Assembly: GCF_902859645.1 (NCBI RefSeq)
Contig: NZ_CADIJR010000042.1
Location: 1-59,117 of the forward strand
Direction: 5' to 3'
From: Achromobacter insuavis
GTDB taxonomy: Bacteria > Pseudomonadota > Gammaproteobacteria > Burkholderiales > Burkholderiaceae_B
Length of the DNA: 59,117 nt
Numbering within the stretch: position 1 is the stretch's first letter; every line of letters starts with the position of its first letter. Position numbers and translations under genes: made by a program. Below are positions 1 through 9,941 of the stretch, in pieces. The notes under the pieces are model-generated. The model was given only the letters and a program-made list of their open reading frames with translations. It was not told the origin of the DNA and made no database searches.

Positions 1-789
1 GGCGGCGCTGGCCTGGCGGCTGGCGGCGTCGATGATGCGGGCCGCGCCCACCAGGGCGTCGCGGCGGATGTCCATGGGCGTGGTGCCGGCGTGGTCGGGC
101 TGGCCTTCGACGGTGATCAGCACGCGGCGGATGCCGACGATGTTGGTGACCACGCCGATGGGCAGCTGGCGGCTTTCCAGCACGGGGCCTTGCTCGATGT
201 GCAGTTCGACGAAGGCGGCGGTGCCGTCGGGGCCACGCAAGGGCTGGCCCAGCGCGGTCGGATCGCCGCCGATGCGGGCGATGCCCTGCGCCAGCGTCTC
301 GCCGTCGGCGTTGCGGGCGGCCAGCATGTCGGCGCTGAGCTGGCCGCTCAGGGCGCGGCTGCCGACGCAGGAGATGCCGTAGTCGCTGGGTTCTTCGGAC
401 AGGAAGTCGATGACTTCGAACGGATGCTCCAGTTCGATGCCGTGTTCCCGCATCGTGTGGGCGACCTCGATGCCGGCCAGCACGCCGATGATGCCGTCGA
501 AGCGGCCGCCGCTCATGACGGTGTCGCAGTGCGAGCCGGTGGCGATGGGCTTGCGCTGCGGGTTGCGGCCGGCGCGGGTGCCGATCAGGTTGCCGCCGGC
601 GTCCAGGCGCGTGGCCAGGCCGGCGGCCTCGAATTCACCGCGCAGCCAGTCGCGCGCTTCGAGGAACAGCGGCGAAAAGGCGCGGCGGGTCCAGGGCTGG
701 TCGGGCAGGGTGTAGCGCGACAGGGTCTCGACACGCGACCACAGGCGTTCGGCGTTCAACAGGGGAAAAACGGGCAAGGCGGTGGGCAT
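1..789 (-). CDS. M20-family Zn-dependent amidohydrolase (N-carbamoyl-L-amino-acid hydrolase / allantoate amidohydrolase type), 3' end outside window
   Basis: Reading the minus strand from the ATG at 789 gives 263 open codons running off the left edge. The translation has the metallopeptidase M20 hydantoinase/carbamoylase signature: GSHCDTV near residue 85, GRFDGIIGV near 95, the SEEPSDYGISCVGSRALSG segment at about 131-149 and ELHIEQGPVLE near 195, followed by the lid-domain start with GQPDHAGTTPMD. In this family those His, Asp and Glu residues bind two metal ions and the enzyme removes a carbamoyl or ureido group from N-carbamoyl amino acids, ureidoglycine or allantoate. The substrate cannot be chosen from this half. 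Typical members are about 410 residues, so roughly 150 C-terminal residues are missing only because of the window edge. Confidence 0.88.
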   Translation of the reverse strand, partial: MPTALPVFPLLNAERLWSRVETLSRYTLPDQPWTRRAFSPLFLEARDWLRGEFEAAGLATRLDAGGNLIGTRAGRNPQRKPIATGSHCDTVMSGGRFDGIIGVLAGIEVAHTMREHGIELEHPFEVIDFLSEEPSDYGISCVGSRALSGQLSADMLAARNADGETLAQGIARIGGDPTALGQPLRGPDGTAAFVELHIEQGPVLESRQLPIGVVTNIVGIRRVLITVEGQPDHAGTTPMDIRRDALVGAARIIDAASRQASAA

Positions 790-815
790 GGAAGTTCCAG
801 GAAATGCATCGGCGA

Positions 816-2210
816 TTATGGCATGTGGGACACGCGCCGCCCGACCAGGCCCAGCGGCGCGCGCCGGGCCCAGCGTTGCATCATCAGCACCGCCACCACC
901 GCCAGGCCGATCGCCAGCCCGCTCCAGATGCCGACCCCGCGCCAGTCGGCCCGGAACGCCAGCCAGGCGCCGCACGGCAGGCCCACGCCCCAGTAGCCGA
1001 TGGCCGCGTAGATCATCGGCACGCGCGTGTCGTGCAGGCCGCGCAGCATGCCCGCGCCCAGCACCTGCGCGCCGTCGACGATCTGGAACACCGCCGCCAC
1101 CGCCAGGTAGCTGACCGCGAAGGCCAGCACCTTGGCATTGGCCGGATCGTGCACGTCCATGAACACCGACACCAGCGCGTACGGCACGGTCAGCATCAGG
1201 GCCGCGGCGATCACCATCGAGCCGATGCCCAGGCCGAAGGCGCTCCAGCCGGCGCGCGTCACGCCCGCGCCGTCGCCCGCGCCCTGGGCGTAGCCGACCC
1301 GCACCGTGGCCGCCTGCGCCACGCCGTAGGGAATCATGAAGGTCACGCTGGCGATCTGGATGGCGATGGCGTGCGCCGCCAGTTCGGCCTCGCCCAGCCA
1401 GCCGATCAGGAAGGCCGCGGCGTTGAAGATGGTGACCTCGAAGGCGGTGGCCACGCCGATCGGCAGGCCCAGTTTCCAGAACGCCTTCAGGCGCGGCCAG
1501 TCGGGTTGCAGCAGGTCGCCGAACAGGCGATAGCGGCGGAAGCGCCGGTCGCGCAGCACCACCACGACCATGCCCACGAACAGGCTCAGGCTGGCGACCG
1601 CGCTGGCCACGCCCGCGCCGATCAGGCCCAGCGCCGGAAAGCCGAGGTTGCCGAACACCAGCACCCAGTTGCCCAGCACGTTGAACAGGATCGCGCCGAC
1701 CGCCACGATGAAGGCCCAGCGCGCCTGCTGCAGCGCGGCCACGAACGAACGCAGCACCAGGAACCCCAGGAACGGCGGCATGGCCCAGAGCAGGGCGCGC
1801 AGGTACTGGCCGGCCGGCGCCGCCAGTTCGGGCGGCTGGCGCAGCAACAGCAGGATCTGCTCGCCATACCAGAGCGCCAGGCAGCCCGGCACCGACACCA
1901 GCGCCGCGGTCCACAGGCCCTGGCGCACGGTGCGGCGCACGTCGCGCACCGAATTGCGGCGCGCGCCTTCGGCCCGCGCCGCCATCGGCGCGGTGGCGCT
2001 GACCAGGCCCAGCGCGAAGAAGGCGATGGCCGAATACAGATTGGCGCCCAGCGCGCTCGCGGCCAGCGGCTGCGAACCCAGGTGGCCGATGAACATCACG
2101 TCCGTCACCGTCATCGCGATCTGGGCGAGATTGGTCAGCACCAGCGGCAGGCTCAGCAGCAGGGTGGCGACGATTTCACGTTTCCAGGCGGCGCGGCGAA
2201 GGGCGGGCAT
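816..2210 (-). CDS. MATE family multidrug efflux transporter (NorM-like)
   Basis: A 464-residue integral membrane protein with about 12 hydrophobic segments, the normal size for the MATE/NorM family. These inner-membrane transporters use Na+ or H+ gradients to export cationic drugs and metabolites. The N-terminal half contains the typical stretch [20 protein letters not shown], and the second half repeats the fold, with [20 protein letters not shown] at the domain junction. The start ATG at 2210 follows a short basic leader ([12 protein letters not shown]). It is on the same strand as the amidohydrolase and ends 26 bases before that gene's start, so co-transcription is possible. The exported compound is unknown. 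Confidence 0.9.
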   Translation of the reverse strand: MPALRRAAWKREIVATLLLSLPLVLTNLAQIAMTVTDVMFIGHLGSQPLAASALGANLYSAIAFFALGLVSATAPMAARAEGARRNSVRDVRRTVRQGLWTAALVSVPGCLALWYGEQILLLLRQPPELAAPAGQYLRALLWAMPPFLGFLVLRSFVAALQQARWAFIVAVGAILFNVLGNWVLVFGNLGFPALGLIGAGVASAVASLSLFVGMVVVVLRDRRFRRYRLFGDLLQPDWPRLKAFWKLGLPIGVATAFEVTIFNAAAFLIGWLGEAELAAHAIAIQIASVTFMIPYGVAQAATVRVGYAQGAGDGAGVTRAGWSAFGLGIGSMVIAAALMLTVPYALVSVFMDVHDPANAKVLAFAVSYLAVAAVFQIVDGAQVLGAGMLRGLHDTRVPMIYAAIGYWGVGLPCGAWLAFRADWRGVGIWSGLAIGLAVVAVLMMQRWARRAPLGLVGRRVSHMP

Positions 2211-2331
2211 GCGGCTTCTCTTGTGGACGAAGCCCGCATCTTAAACGTCGTTCGGGGTTAACCCGGATATTTCCCCTGGCCCGGGCGGGACATCGCGGCG
2301 GCGCGTGCGCGACGGGCGCGTGCGCCGCGCG

Positions 2332-3123
2332 TCATGTCGCGCGCCAGGCCGGCGGGCGCTTTTCCAGGAAGGCGCTCACGCCTTCCCGCGCTTCGTCCGA
2401 GCCGCGCACGGTAGCGATGCGCTCGACCGAATCGGCAATCAGCGCGGCATCCAGCGGCTGGCCGGCGAAATCGCGCACCAGCCGCTTGCTGGCCTGCACC
2501 GCCTGCGGGCCGTTGTCGCACAGCGCGCGGCACACGGCCTCGGCTTCGTCCTGCAATTGCGCCGCCGGCGCCACGCCGTGCAGCAGGCCCATGCGGTAGG
2601 CCGCCGCGGCGTCGAAGCGCTCGGCGGTCAGGCAATAGCGGTTGGCGGCGCGTTCGCCCAGGGCGCGGATCACGTAGGGGCTGATGGTGGCCGGCAGCAG
2701 GCCCAGCCGGGCTTCGGACAGGCAGAACTGCGCGTGGTCGGCGGCGATGGCGACGTCGCAGGCCGCCACCAGGCCCAAGCCGCCGGCGTAGGCGTCGCCG
2801 TTGACCGCGGCCACCACCGGCTTGGGGCAGGTCCAGATGACGCGCAACATCTCCGCCAGGCGGGCGGCGTCGGCGCGATTGTCGGCGTCCGTCAGCGTGC
2901 CCATCTTGCGCATCCAGTTCAGGTCGCCGCCGGCGCAGAACGCCTTGCCCGCCCCGGTCAGCAGCAGCACCCGCACCGCCGGATCGTCCGCCGCCGCGCG
3001 CACCGCGGCGGTCAGGGCCGCGATCAGCGTCTCGTCGAAGGCGTTGCGCAGGTCGGGGCGGTTCAGCGTCAGGTGGGCGATGGGGCCATCGCGGGTCTCC
3101 AGCAGCGGACTGTCCGGCGTCAT
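2332..3123 (-). CDS. Enoyl-CoA hydratase/isomerase family protein (LiuC/AtuE-like)
   Basis: A 263-residue crotonase-fold protein. The oxyanion-hole segments are visible: GKAFCAGGDLNWM near residues 60-70 and AVNGDAYAGGLGLVAACDVAIA near 107-128. The acid/base region FCLSEARLGLLPATISPYV follows near 133-151 and is close to that of methylglutaconyl-CoA and isohexenylglutaconyl-CoA hydratases of leucine and acyclic terpene breakdown. A GGAG sits 8 bases before the ATG at 3123, supporting this start. The gene is divergent from the SDR gene at 3261 and shares with it a 137-base intergenic region holding a 20-base palindrome. With the SDR, TetR and acyl-CoA synthetase it forms a small acyl-CoA degradation locus. 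The exact substrate is inferred only to class level. Confidence 0.85.
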   Translation of the reverse strand: MTPDSPLLETRDGPIAHLTLNRPDLRNAFDETLIAALTAAVRAAADDPAVRVLLLTGAGKAFCAGGDLNWMRKMGTLTDADNRADAARLAEMLRVIWTCPKPVVAAVNGDAYAGGLGLVAACDVAIAADHAQFCLSEARLGLLPATISPYVIRALGERAANRYCLTAERFDAAAAYRMGLLHGVAPAAQLQDEAEAVCRALCDNGPQAVQASKRLVRDFAGQPLDAALIADSVERIATVRGSDEAREGVSAFLEKRPPAWRAT

Positions 3124-3216
3124 GCGTGTCTCCAGATATTGATTTCAACTCAATTAATAACCCGGACTGATTGAGCGCAGATATAGGGTATTACGCCAAG
3201 TCAGGATATTTATCTG

Positions 3217-3236
3217 GAGGATATTGAGTTATCCTC
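3217..3236. promoter_or_regulatory. Candidate TetR operator palindrome between divergent acyl-CoA genes
   Basis: A perfect 7-base inverted repeat, GAGGATA and TATCCTC around a 6-base spacer, lies 24 bases before the start of the SDR gene. A second, shorter dyad (ATTGA, 7 bases, TCAAT) lies at 3138-3154 close to the enoyl-CoA hydratase start. The TetR-type regulator encoded at 4136-4861 is the obvious candidate ligand-controlled repressor, but binding is inferred from position and symmetry only. Confidence 0.45.
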
Positions 3237-3260
3237 AAAAAAATAACGATGGAGCGAGAC

Positions 3261-4172
3261 ATGAGCCATTTCCCCGACGCCGCCGGCGCCGCGGCGCGCT
3301 ACGCGTCGGTCTTCCGGCCTGGCCTGTTCGACGGCAAGACCGTCATGGTGACCGGCGGCGGCAGCGGCCTGGGCCGCTGCACCGCGCACGAACTGGCCTC
3401 GCTGGGCGCGCGCCTGGCGCTGGTCGGCCGCAAGCCGGAAAAGCTGGAGGCCGCGCGCGATGAACTGGCGCGCATCTACCCCGAGGCCGCCGACCGCATC
3501 ACGCTGCACGCCTGCGACATCCGCGGCGAAACCGGCGTGCGCGGCGCGGTGGCCGACGCGCTGGCCGCGCATGGCGCCATCGACGGCCTGTTCAATTGCG
3601 CCGGCGGCCAGTTCCCGGCGCCGCTGGACCAGATCAGCTTCAACGGCTGGAACGCGGTGGTGCAGAACAACCTGCATGGCACCTTCCTGATGGCGCGCGA
3701 GGTCTACACCCAGCACATGCGCCAGCACGGCGGGGCCATCGTCAACATGCTGGCCGACATCTGGGGCGGCATGCCCGGCATGGGGCATTCCGGCGCGGCC
3801 CGCGCCGGCGTCTGGAACCTGACCGAGACGGCGGCCTGCGAATGGGCCCATGCCGGCGTGCGCGTGAACGCGGTGGCGCCGGGCTGGATCGCCTCCAGCG
3901 GCATGGACAGCTACGACGAGGACTACCGCGCGGTGCTGCGCGGCCTGGCCGCCAAGGTGCCGTTGCAGCGCTTCGGCACCGAGGCCGAATTGGCGGCGGC
4001 GGTGGTGTTCCTGCTGTCGCCGGCGGCGGCCTTCATCAACGGCAGCGTCATCCGCGTCGATGGCGGCGTGCCCAACGCGCGCCATTCCTGGACCCTGCCG
4101 CCGGCCGCGCGCGGCGACACCTACGACGGCTTTCCTCAGTACGCGCCGCCGTCCTTGTTCTCGGCGGACTGA
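3261..4172 (+). CDS. SDR family oxidoreductase, peroxisomal trans-2-enoyl-CoA reductase / 2,4-dienoyl-CoA reductase type
   Basis: A 303-residue Rossmann-fold short-chain dehydrogenase. TGGGSGLG near residue 30 binds NAD(P), and the CAGGQFPAPLDQISFNGW block is present. The usual YxxxK catalytic motif is absent and is replaced by HSGAARAGVWNLTETAACEW. That pattern is typical of trans-2-enoyl-CoA and 2,4-dienoyl-CoA reductases, so the protein probably acts on unsaturated acyl-CoA rather than on alcohols. An in-frame ATG exists at 3249, but GGAG at 3251-3254 is well spaced for the ATG at 3261, so the shorter form is preferred. The 3' end overlaps the convergent TetR gene by 37 bases. It fits with the neighbouring enoyl-CoA hydratase and acyl-CoA synthetase. 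Confidence 0.87.
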   Translation: MSHFPDAAGAAARYASVFRPGLFDGKTVMVTGGGSGLGRCTAHELASLGARLALVGRKPEKLEAARDELARIYPEAADRITLHACDIRGETGVRGAVADALAAHGAIDGLFNCAGGQFPAPLDQISFNGWNAVVQNNLHGTFLMAREVYTQHMRQHGGAIVNMLADIWGGMPGMGHSGAARAGVWNLTETAACEWAHAGVRVNAVAPGWIASSGMDSYDEDYRAVLRGLAAKVPLQRFGTEAELAAAVVFLLSPAAAFINGSVIRVDGGVPNARHSWTLPPAARGDTYDGFPQYAPPSLFSAD

Positions 4173-4861
4173 AGCCGATGCAGGGCGTCTTGCACCTCGC
4201 CGCGGAACTGCGCCAGCGCCAGGGCATCGCGCCGCGGCGGCTGCAGCGCCTGCCACAGGAAGTCGACCAGGTGGTCGGCGGTGGCGGCCACGTCGACCCG
4301 CGCGCCGCCCAGGATGGCGTCCCACAGCACGTGCTCCATCGGGCCATAGACCGCCGAGCGCAGCAGGCGCAGCGGCATGTCCTGGCGGATATGGCCGTCG
4401 GCCTGGCCCTGCGCCAGGATGCGCATCAGCGGCGCGGTGTAGCGCCGTTGCAGGCCGGCGTAGATCTCGCCGAAATCGTCATTGCGGGCGCGGCCTTCGG
4501 ACAGGATGAACGCGCACAGCCCGGTGCCCTCGGCCAGCAGGTGGCGCAGGTGGGCATGCACCAGGTAATGCAGCCGGGCGCGCGTGCCCTGCACCAGCGG
4601 CAGGTTGTCCTCGACCTTGGCGATGATCTCGTCGTACCAGTCGCTGATGACGCGCACGCACAGCTCGCGCTTGCCGCCGAAATAAGTGAACACCGTGCCT
4701 TCGGACACGCCCAGCCGCTGCGCGATCTCGGTGGTGGTGGCGGCCTGGAAGCCGGCCTCGGAAAACACCTGCCGCGCGACCCGCAGGATGTCCCGTATCC
4801 GTTGCTCGGACTTGGCGCTGGCCGGCGGGCGGCGCATCGGGACGGCGGCGGTTTTCTGCAT
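4136..4861 (-). CDS. TetR/AcrR family transcriptional regulator
   Basis: A 241-residue regulator. The N-terminal DNA-binding domain covers about residues 20-65, with TTTEIAQRLGVSEGTVFTYFGGKRELCVRVI as the helix-turn-helix and following helix; this is diagnostic of TetR. The remainder is helical and should form the ligand and dimer domain. The reading frame is open upstream to 5020, but that extension is Arg/Cys-rich and not TetR-like, so the start MQKTAAVPMRR at 4861 was chosen. It lies between the SDR gene, with which it converges and overlaps, and the divergent acyl-CoA synthetase gene. It probably controls this cluster in response to an acyl-CoA, as FadR/PsrA-like TetR proteins do; this is inference. 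Confidence 0.85.
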   Translation of the reverse strand: MQKTAAVPMRRPPASAKSEQRIRDILRVARQVFSEAGFQAATTTEIAQRLGVSEGTVFTYFGGKRELCVRVISDWYDEIIAKVEDNLPLVQGTRARLHYLVHAHLRHLLAEGTGLCAFILSEGRARNDDFGEIYAGLQRRYTAPLMRILAQGQADGHIRQDMPLRLLRSAVYGPMEHVLWDAILGGARVDVAATADHLVDFLWQALQPPRRDALALAQFRGEVQDALHRLQSAENKDGGAY

Positions 4862-5018
4862 AGGTGGAGGCGGGGCGATGGGAAGTGGCCGGGGCTTACT
4901 ATCATAACGACCCGCGGCGCCGCGCCTTAAAGACACGCGAACACGAGACCCGCGACCACCAGAACCGCGAACACAAGAACAGCGAACAAAAGAACAGCGA
5001 CACGGAGACCTGAGCATC

Positions 5019-6641
5019 ATGCTGTCCAGAACCGAGACCTACGCGCAGTTGGCGTCTTCCTTCCAATGGCGCGTGCCGGCGGCCTACAACATCGGCGTGG
5101 ACGCCTGCGACAAGTGGGCCGACGGCAGCGGCCGCCTGGCGCTGATCCACGAGAAAAGCGACGGCAGCCAGACGCGCTACAGCTTCGACGATATCAAGGC
5201 GCGCGCCAATCAGCTGGCCAACGCGCTGCGGCGCCAGGGCGTGCGGCGCGGCGACCGGGTGGCGGTGTACCTGCCGCAGGCGCCCGAGACCGCCGTGACC
5301 CACATCGCCGTCTACAAGATGGGCGCGGTGGCGGTGCCGCTGTTCACCTTGTTCGGCGTCGACGCGATCCAGTACCGCCTGGCCGACAGCGGCGCCGCCG
5401 CGCTGGTCACCGACGCCGAGGGCTGCCGCCGCCTGCAGGAGATCCGCGCGACGCTGCCGGCCCTGCAGACGGTCTATTGCATCGACGGCCCGGGCGAGGG
5501 CGGGGCGCTGCCGCTGCACGCGTCGCTCGACGCCGAGTCCGAACTGTTCGAGCCCGAGCCCACCGCGGCCGACGACCCGGCCGTCATCATCTACACGTCC
5601 GGCACCACCGGCAAGCCCAAGGGCGCGCTGCACGCCCATCGCGTGCTGCTCGGCCACCTGCCGGGCGTGGAGATGTCGCACGAATTCTTTCCCGAGCACG
5701 CCACGCTGATGTGGACGCCGGCCGACTGGGCCTGGATCGGCGGCCTGCTGGACGTGCTGCTGCCGGCCTGGCACCACGGCGTGCCGGTGCTGGCGCGGCG
5801 CTTCGAGAAATTCGACGGCGCCTCGGCCTTCGACCTGATGGCGCGCCATGGCGTCACCCACACCTTCCTGCCGCCCACCGCGCTCAAGATGATGCGCGGC
5901 GTGGCCAGCCCGCCCGCGCCCGGCGCGCTGGCGCTGCGCTCGGTGGCCAGCGGCGGCGAATCGCTCGGCGCCGAGCTGATCGACTGGGGCCGCCGCGTGC
6001 TGGGCGTGACCATCAACGAGTTCTATGGCCAGACCGAATGCAACATGCTGGTGTCGTCGTGCTCGTCGCTGTTCGCGCCGCGCATCGGCAGCATCGGCCG
6101 CGCCGCGCCCGGACACCGGGTCGCCATCGTGGATGAGCAGGGCGCCGAAATGGCCGATGGCCAGGAAGGCAACATCGGCGTATTGCGGCCCGACCCGGTG
6201 ATGTTCCTGGGCTACTGGAACAACCCGCAGGCCACCGCCGAGAAATTCGCCGGCGACTACCTGCTGACCGGCGACATGGGCGTGCGCGACGCCGACGGCT
6301 TCATCCGCTTCGTCGGCCGCAACGACGACGTCATCACCAGCGCCGGCTACCGCATCGGCCCCGGGCCGATCGAGGACTGCCTGCTGGGCCACCCGGCCGT
6401 GCGCATGGCCGCCGTGGTGGGCGTGCCCGACGCCGAGCGCACCGAGGTGGTGATGGCCTACGTGGTGCTGCACGATGGCGTGACGGGCGACGAGGCGCTG
6501 GTCAAGGCCCTGCAGGCGCACGTGCGCACCCGCCTGGCGGCGCACGAATACCCGCGCCGCATCCGCTTTGTAACCAGTTTGCCCAGCACCGCCACCGGCA
6601 AGATCATCCGCCGCGCATTGCGTGACGGCAGCTATGCCTGA
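5019..6641 (+). CDS. AMP-dependent acyl-CoA synthetase/ligase
   Basis: A 540-residue adenylate-forming enzyme. The ATP-binding loop YTSGTTGKPKG falls near residues 191-201, the adenine-contacting FYGQTECN near 335, the hinge region YLLTGDMGVRD near 420 and the C-terminal catalytic lysine motif PSTATGKIIRRALRD at about 523-537. All key motifs are intact. It activates a carboxylic acid to the acyl-AMP and then the CoA thioester. Overall form resembles medium-chain acyl-CoA synthetases, but chain length cannot be read from the motifs. The gene is divergent from the TetR regulator and supplies the entry step for the neighbouring hydratase and enoyl-CoA reductase. Confidence 0.9.
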   Translation: MLSRTETYAQLASSFQWRVPAAYNIGVDACDKWADGSGRLALIHEKSDGSQTRYSFDDIKARANQLANALRRQGVRRGDRVAVYLPQAPETAVTHIAVYKMGAVAVPLFTLFGVDAIQYRLADSGAAALVTDAEGCRRLQEIRATLPALQTVYCIDGPGEGGALPLHASLDAESELFEPEPTAADDPAVIIYTSGTTGKPKGALHAHRVLLGHLPGVEMSHEFFPEHATLMWTPADWAWIGGLLDVLLPAWHHGVPVLARRFEKFDGASAFDLMARHGVTHTFLPPTALKMMRGVASPPAPGALALRSVASGGESLGAELIDWGRRVLGVTINEFYGQTECNMLVSSCSSLFAPRIGSIGRAAPGHRVAIVDEQGAEMADGQEGNIGVLRPDPVMFLGYWNNPQATAEKFAGDYLLTGDMGVRDADGFIRFVGRNDDVITSAGYRIGPGPIEDCLLGHPAVRMAAVVGVPDAERTEVVMAYVVLHDGVTGDEALVKALQAHVRTRLAAHEYPRRIRFVTSLPSTATGKIIRRALRDGSYA

Positions 6642-6704
6642 GCCGCGCCGGCCATTGAAAAAAGCGATGACAAACCCGGTGACAAACTCGTCCGTTTGGT
6701 CGGG

Positions 6705-6735
6705 TTGACGGCCGACCGGCCGCTGCAAGTATGAT
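6705..6735 (+). promoter_or_regulatory. Candidate sigma-70 promoter of pckG
   Basis: TTGACG at 6705-6710 and TATGAT at 6730-6735 resemble -35 and -10 elements. The 19-base spacer is on the long side. A transcript would begin near 6742, just ahead of the leader hairpin at 6749-6776. Two copies of TGACAAAC lie shortly upstream (6667-6674 and 6680-6687) and could be an activator site. Confidence 0.5.
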
Positions 6736-6748
6736 GGCGCAAACATGT

Positions 6749-6776
6749 ATACGGCCCCACTCAAAAGGGGCCGTAT
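6749..6776 (+). promoter_or_regulatory. Perfect 10-bp leader hairpin in the pckG 5' region
   Basis: ATACGGCCCC and GGGGCCGTAT are separated by an 8-base loop (ACTCAAAA). No U-tract follows, so this is not a factor-independent terminator. It sits between the predicted promoter and the pckG start codon (ATG at 6808, GGAG at 6795-6798), that is, at the 5' end of the presumed mRNA. It may stabilise the transcript or bind a regulator. Confidence 0.6.
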
Positions 6777-6807
6777 CGCCATTAGCCTTAGTATGGAGAT
6801 AACCCTA

Positions 6808-8664
<1,857 letters not shown>

Positions 8665-8681
8665 GGCCGCGCTCGATCACA

Positions 8682-8714
8682 AACCCGCGCACCGTGACGT
8701 GCGCGGGTTTTTTT
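8682..8714 (+). terminator. Rho-independent terminator of pckG
   Basis: An 11-bp perfect stem (AACCCGCGCAC with GTGCGCGGGTT) around a 6-base loop is followed by a run of seven T residues. It begins 18 bases after the pckG stop codon and just before the methyltransferase gene at 8731. Confidence 0.93.
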
Positions 8715-8730
8715 ACGGCACAATCGTTCT

Positions 8731-9360
8731 ATGAAACTCGACGCCGAAGACCTCGCCAAGATTACCGAACTGACCCTGGCCCACTACGAAGAAAGCGCCC
8801 GGTCCTTCGAGGAAGGCACGCGCGACCACGACGTCAGCCAGAACATCGCCGCGCTGCTGCGCCACATCGAGGGCGAGCCCCCCTGCGACATCCTCGACCT
8901 CGGCTGCGGCCCCGGCCGCGACCTCAAGACCTTCGCCGCCCTCGGCCACCGCCCCGTCGGCCTGGACGGCACCCCCAGCTTCGTCGCCATGGCCCGCGCC
9001 GCCAGCGGCTGCGACGTCTGGCACCAGGACTTCCTGCACCTGCAACTGCCCGCCGCCCGCTTCGACGGCATCTTCGCCAACGCCGTCCTGTTCCACGTCC
9101 CCACCCAGGAACTGCCCCGCGTCCTGCGCGACCTGCGCGCCACCCTCAAACCCCGCGGCGTCCTCTTCAGCTCCAACCCCCGCGGCGGCAACCAGGAAGG
9201 CTGGAACCGCGGCCGCTACGGCGCCTACCACGACCTGGACGGCTGGCGCACCCTGCTGCAAGCCGCAGGCTTCGAAGAACTCGAACACTACTACCGCCCC
9301 GACGGCCTGCCACGCGAACAACAACCCTGGCTCGCCAGTGTGTGGAGAAGGGCGGACTGA
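8731..9360 (+). CDS. Class I SAM-dependent methyltransferase
   Basis: A 209-residue protein with a class I methyltransferase fold. Motif I ILDLGCGPGRDLKTF is at about residues 53-67, the acidic loop GLDGTP near 76, DGIFANAVLFHVP near 113 for motif IV/post-II, and LKPRGVLFSSNPRGG near 139 for motif VI. The N-terminus LTLAHYEESARSFEEGTRDHDVSQN is typical of small UbiE/Tam-like enzymes. The substrate cannot be told. It starts only 17 bases after the pckG terminator, so it needs its own promoter or read-through. The codon pattern is strongly GC-biased, like its neighbours. Confidence 0.85.
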   Translation: MKLDAEDLAKITELTLAHYEESARSFEEGTRDHDVSQNIAALLRHIEGEPPCDILDLGCGPGRDLKTFAALGHRPVGLDGTPSFVAMARAASGCDVWHQDFLHLQLPAARFDGIFANAVLFHVPTQELPRVLRDLRATLKPRGVLFSSNPRGGNQEGWNRGRYGAYHDLDGWRTLLQAAGFEELEHYYRPDGLPREQQPWLASVWRRAD

Positions 9361-9424
9361 CCGCACGACGCGATACACGCATCACCCGCGCGCAGCGCAT
9401 CCTCCCGCCTTCACACACCCAGAC

Positions 9425-9458
9425 GCCCATCGCGGCCGCCTGCGCGGCCACGATGGGC
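9425..9458. repeat. Imperfect 15-bp inverted repeat after the methyltransferase gene
   Basis: Arms of 15 bases with a single mismatch surround a 4-base loop. The arms begin GCCCATCG and end CGATGGGC. No U-tract follows on the plus strand. It may act in transcript stability or termination of the methyltransferase message. Confidence 0.55.
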
Positions 9459-9521
9459 AGCCCTGAAAATTCCCTTCCCCGATCACAGGTCCAGCAGCGC
9501 GACAAGCCAAGACGCACGTAG

Positions 9522-9698
9522 CCCCTCGGGCGGGCGCAGTCGGTGGCGGGCAACCTCGATGCGCCCGAGGGAATCTGAAGGCAGTCGCCGCAGGCGACAA
9601 CGAAGATGACAACGGGGGGGGCCGCCTAGGCAAGTCCGGAGCGAACGCTCCGGACCGCAATCGTGGGCGCCCGCCACCGACTGCGCCCGCCCGAGGGG
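9522..9698. repeat. 177-base element with perfect 30-bp terminal inverted repeats and internal hairpins
   Basis: Positions 9522-9551 are the exact reverse complement of 9669-9698 over 30 bases. Between the arms lie a 6-bp hairpin (9584-9598) and a perfect 10-bp hairpin with an AA loop (9634-9655, GTCCGGAGCG paired with CGCTCCGGAC). A run of eight G residues is at 9614-9621. There is no open reading frame worth noting. The layout suits a non-autonomous miniature inverted-repeat element or a REP/BIME-type intergenic repeat. Confidence 0.75.
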
Positions 9699-9941
9699 CA
9701 GCCTACGAAGCAGAGCCAGCCTACAAAGCCCATCACCCCGATCACCCCCTTCCCCAGGCGAACAAAGCAAAGCAAAAACCGGATACCCACCGCAGCCACC
9801 GGCCACTCCCCCTGGATCCCCGTCAACCCACCCCGCAATACCCGCACTCCCCGGATACCCGCCGCCAAATCCGGCTACCGCCCCGCCCGCGCCCGCCCTC
9901 AACATCCGCCTCACGATCTCAGCAACCCAAGAGGCAAGCAA

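Larger units (their letters stand above)
9361..9941. other. Gene-free 581-base stretch carrying inverted repeats
   Basis: No convincing coding region was found on either strand. It contains an imperfect 15-bp hairpin at 9425-9458 and the large inverted-repeat element at 9522-9698. These are followed by a low-complexity, C/A-rich tract (about 9700-9935) with a repeated CAGCCTAC motif. The SDR-led operon begins at 9942, so its promoter should be in the last part, but no clear -35/-10 pair was seen. Confidence 0.6.

Noticed and set aside
804-2261. Long plus-strand reading frame of 485 codons antisense to the MATE gene
   Set aside because: Composition is His/Gln/Arg-rich with no recognisable motif, typical of antisense frames in high-G+C DNA; the opposite strand encodes a clear MATE transporter.
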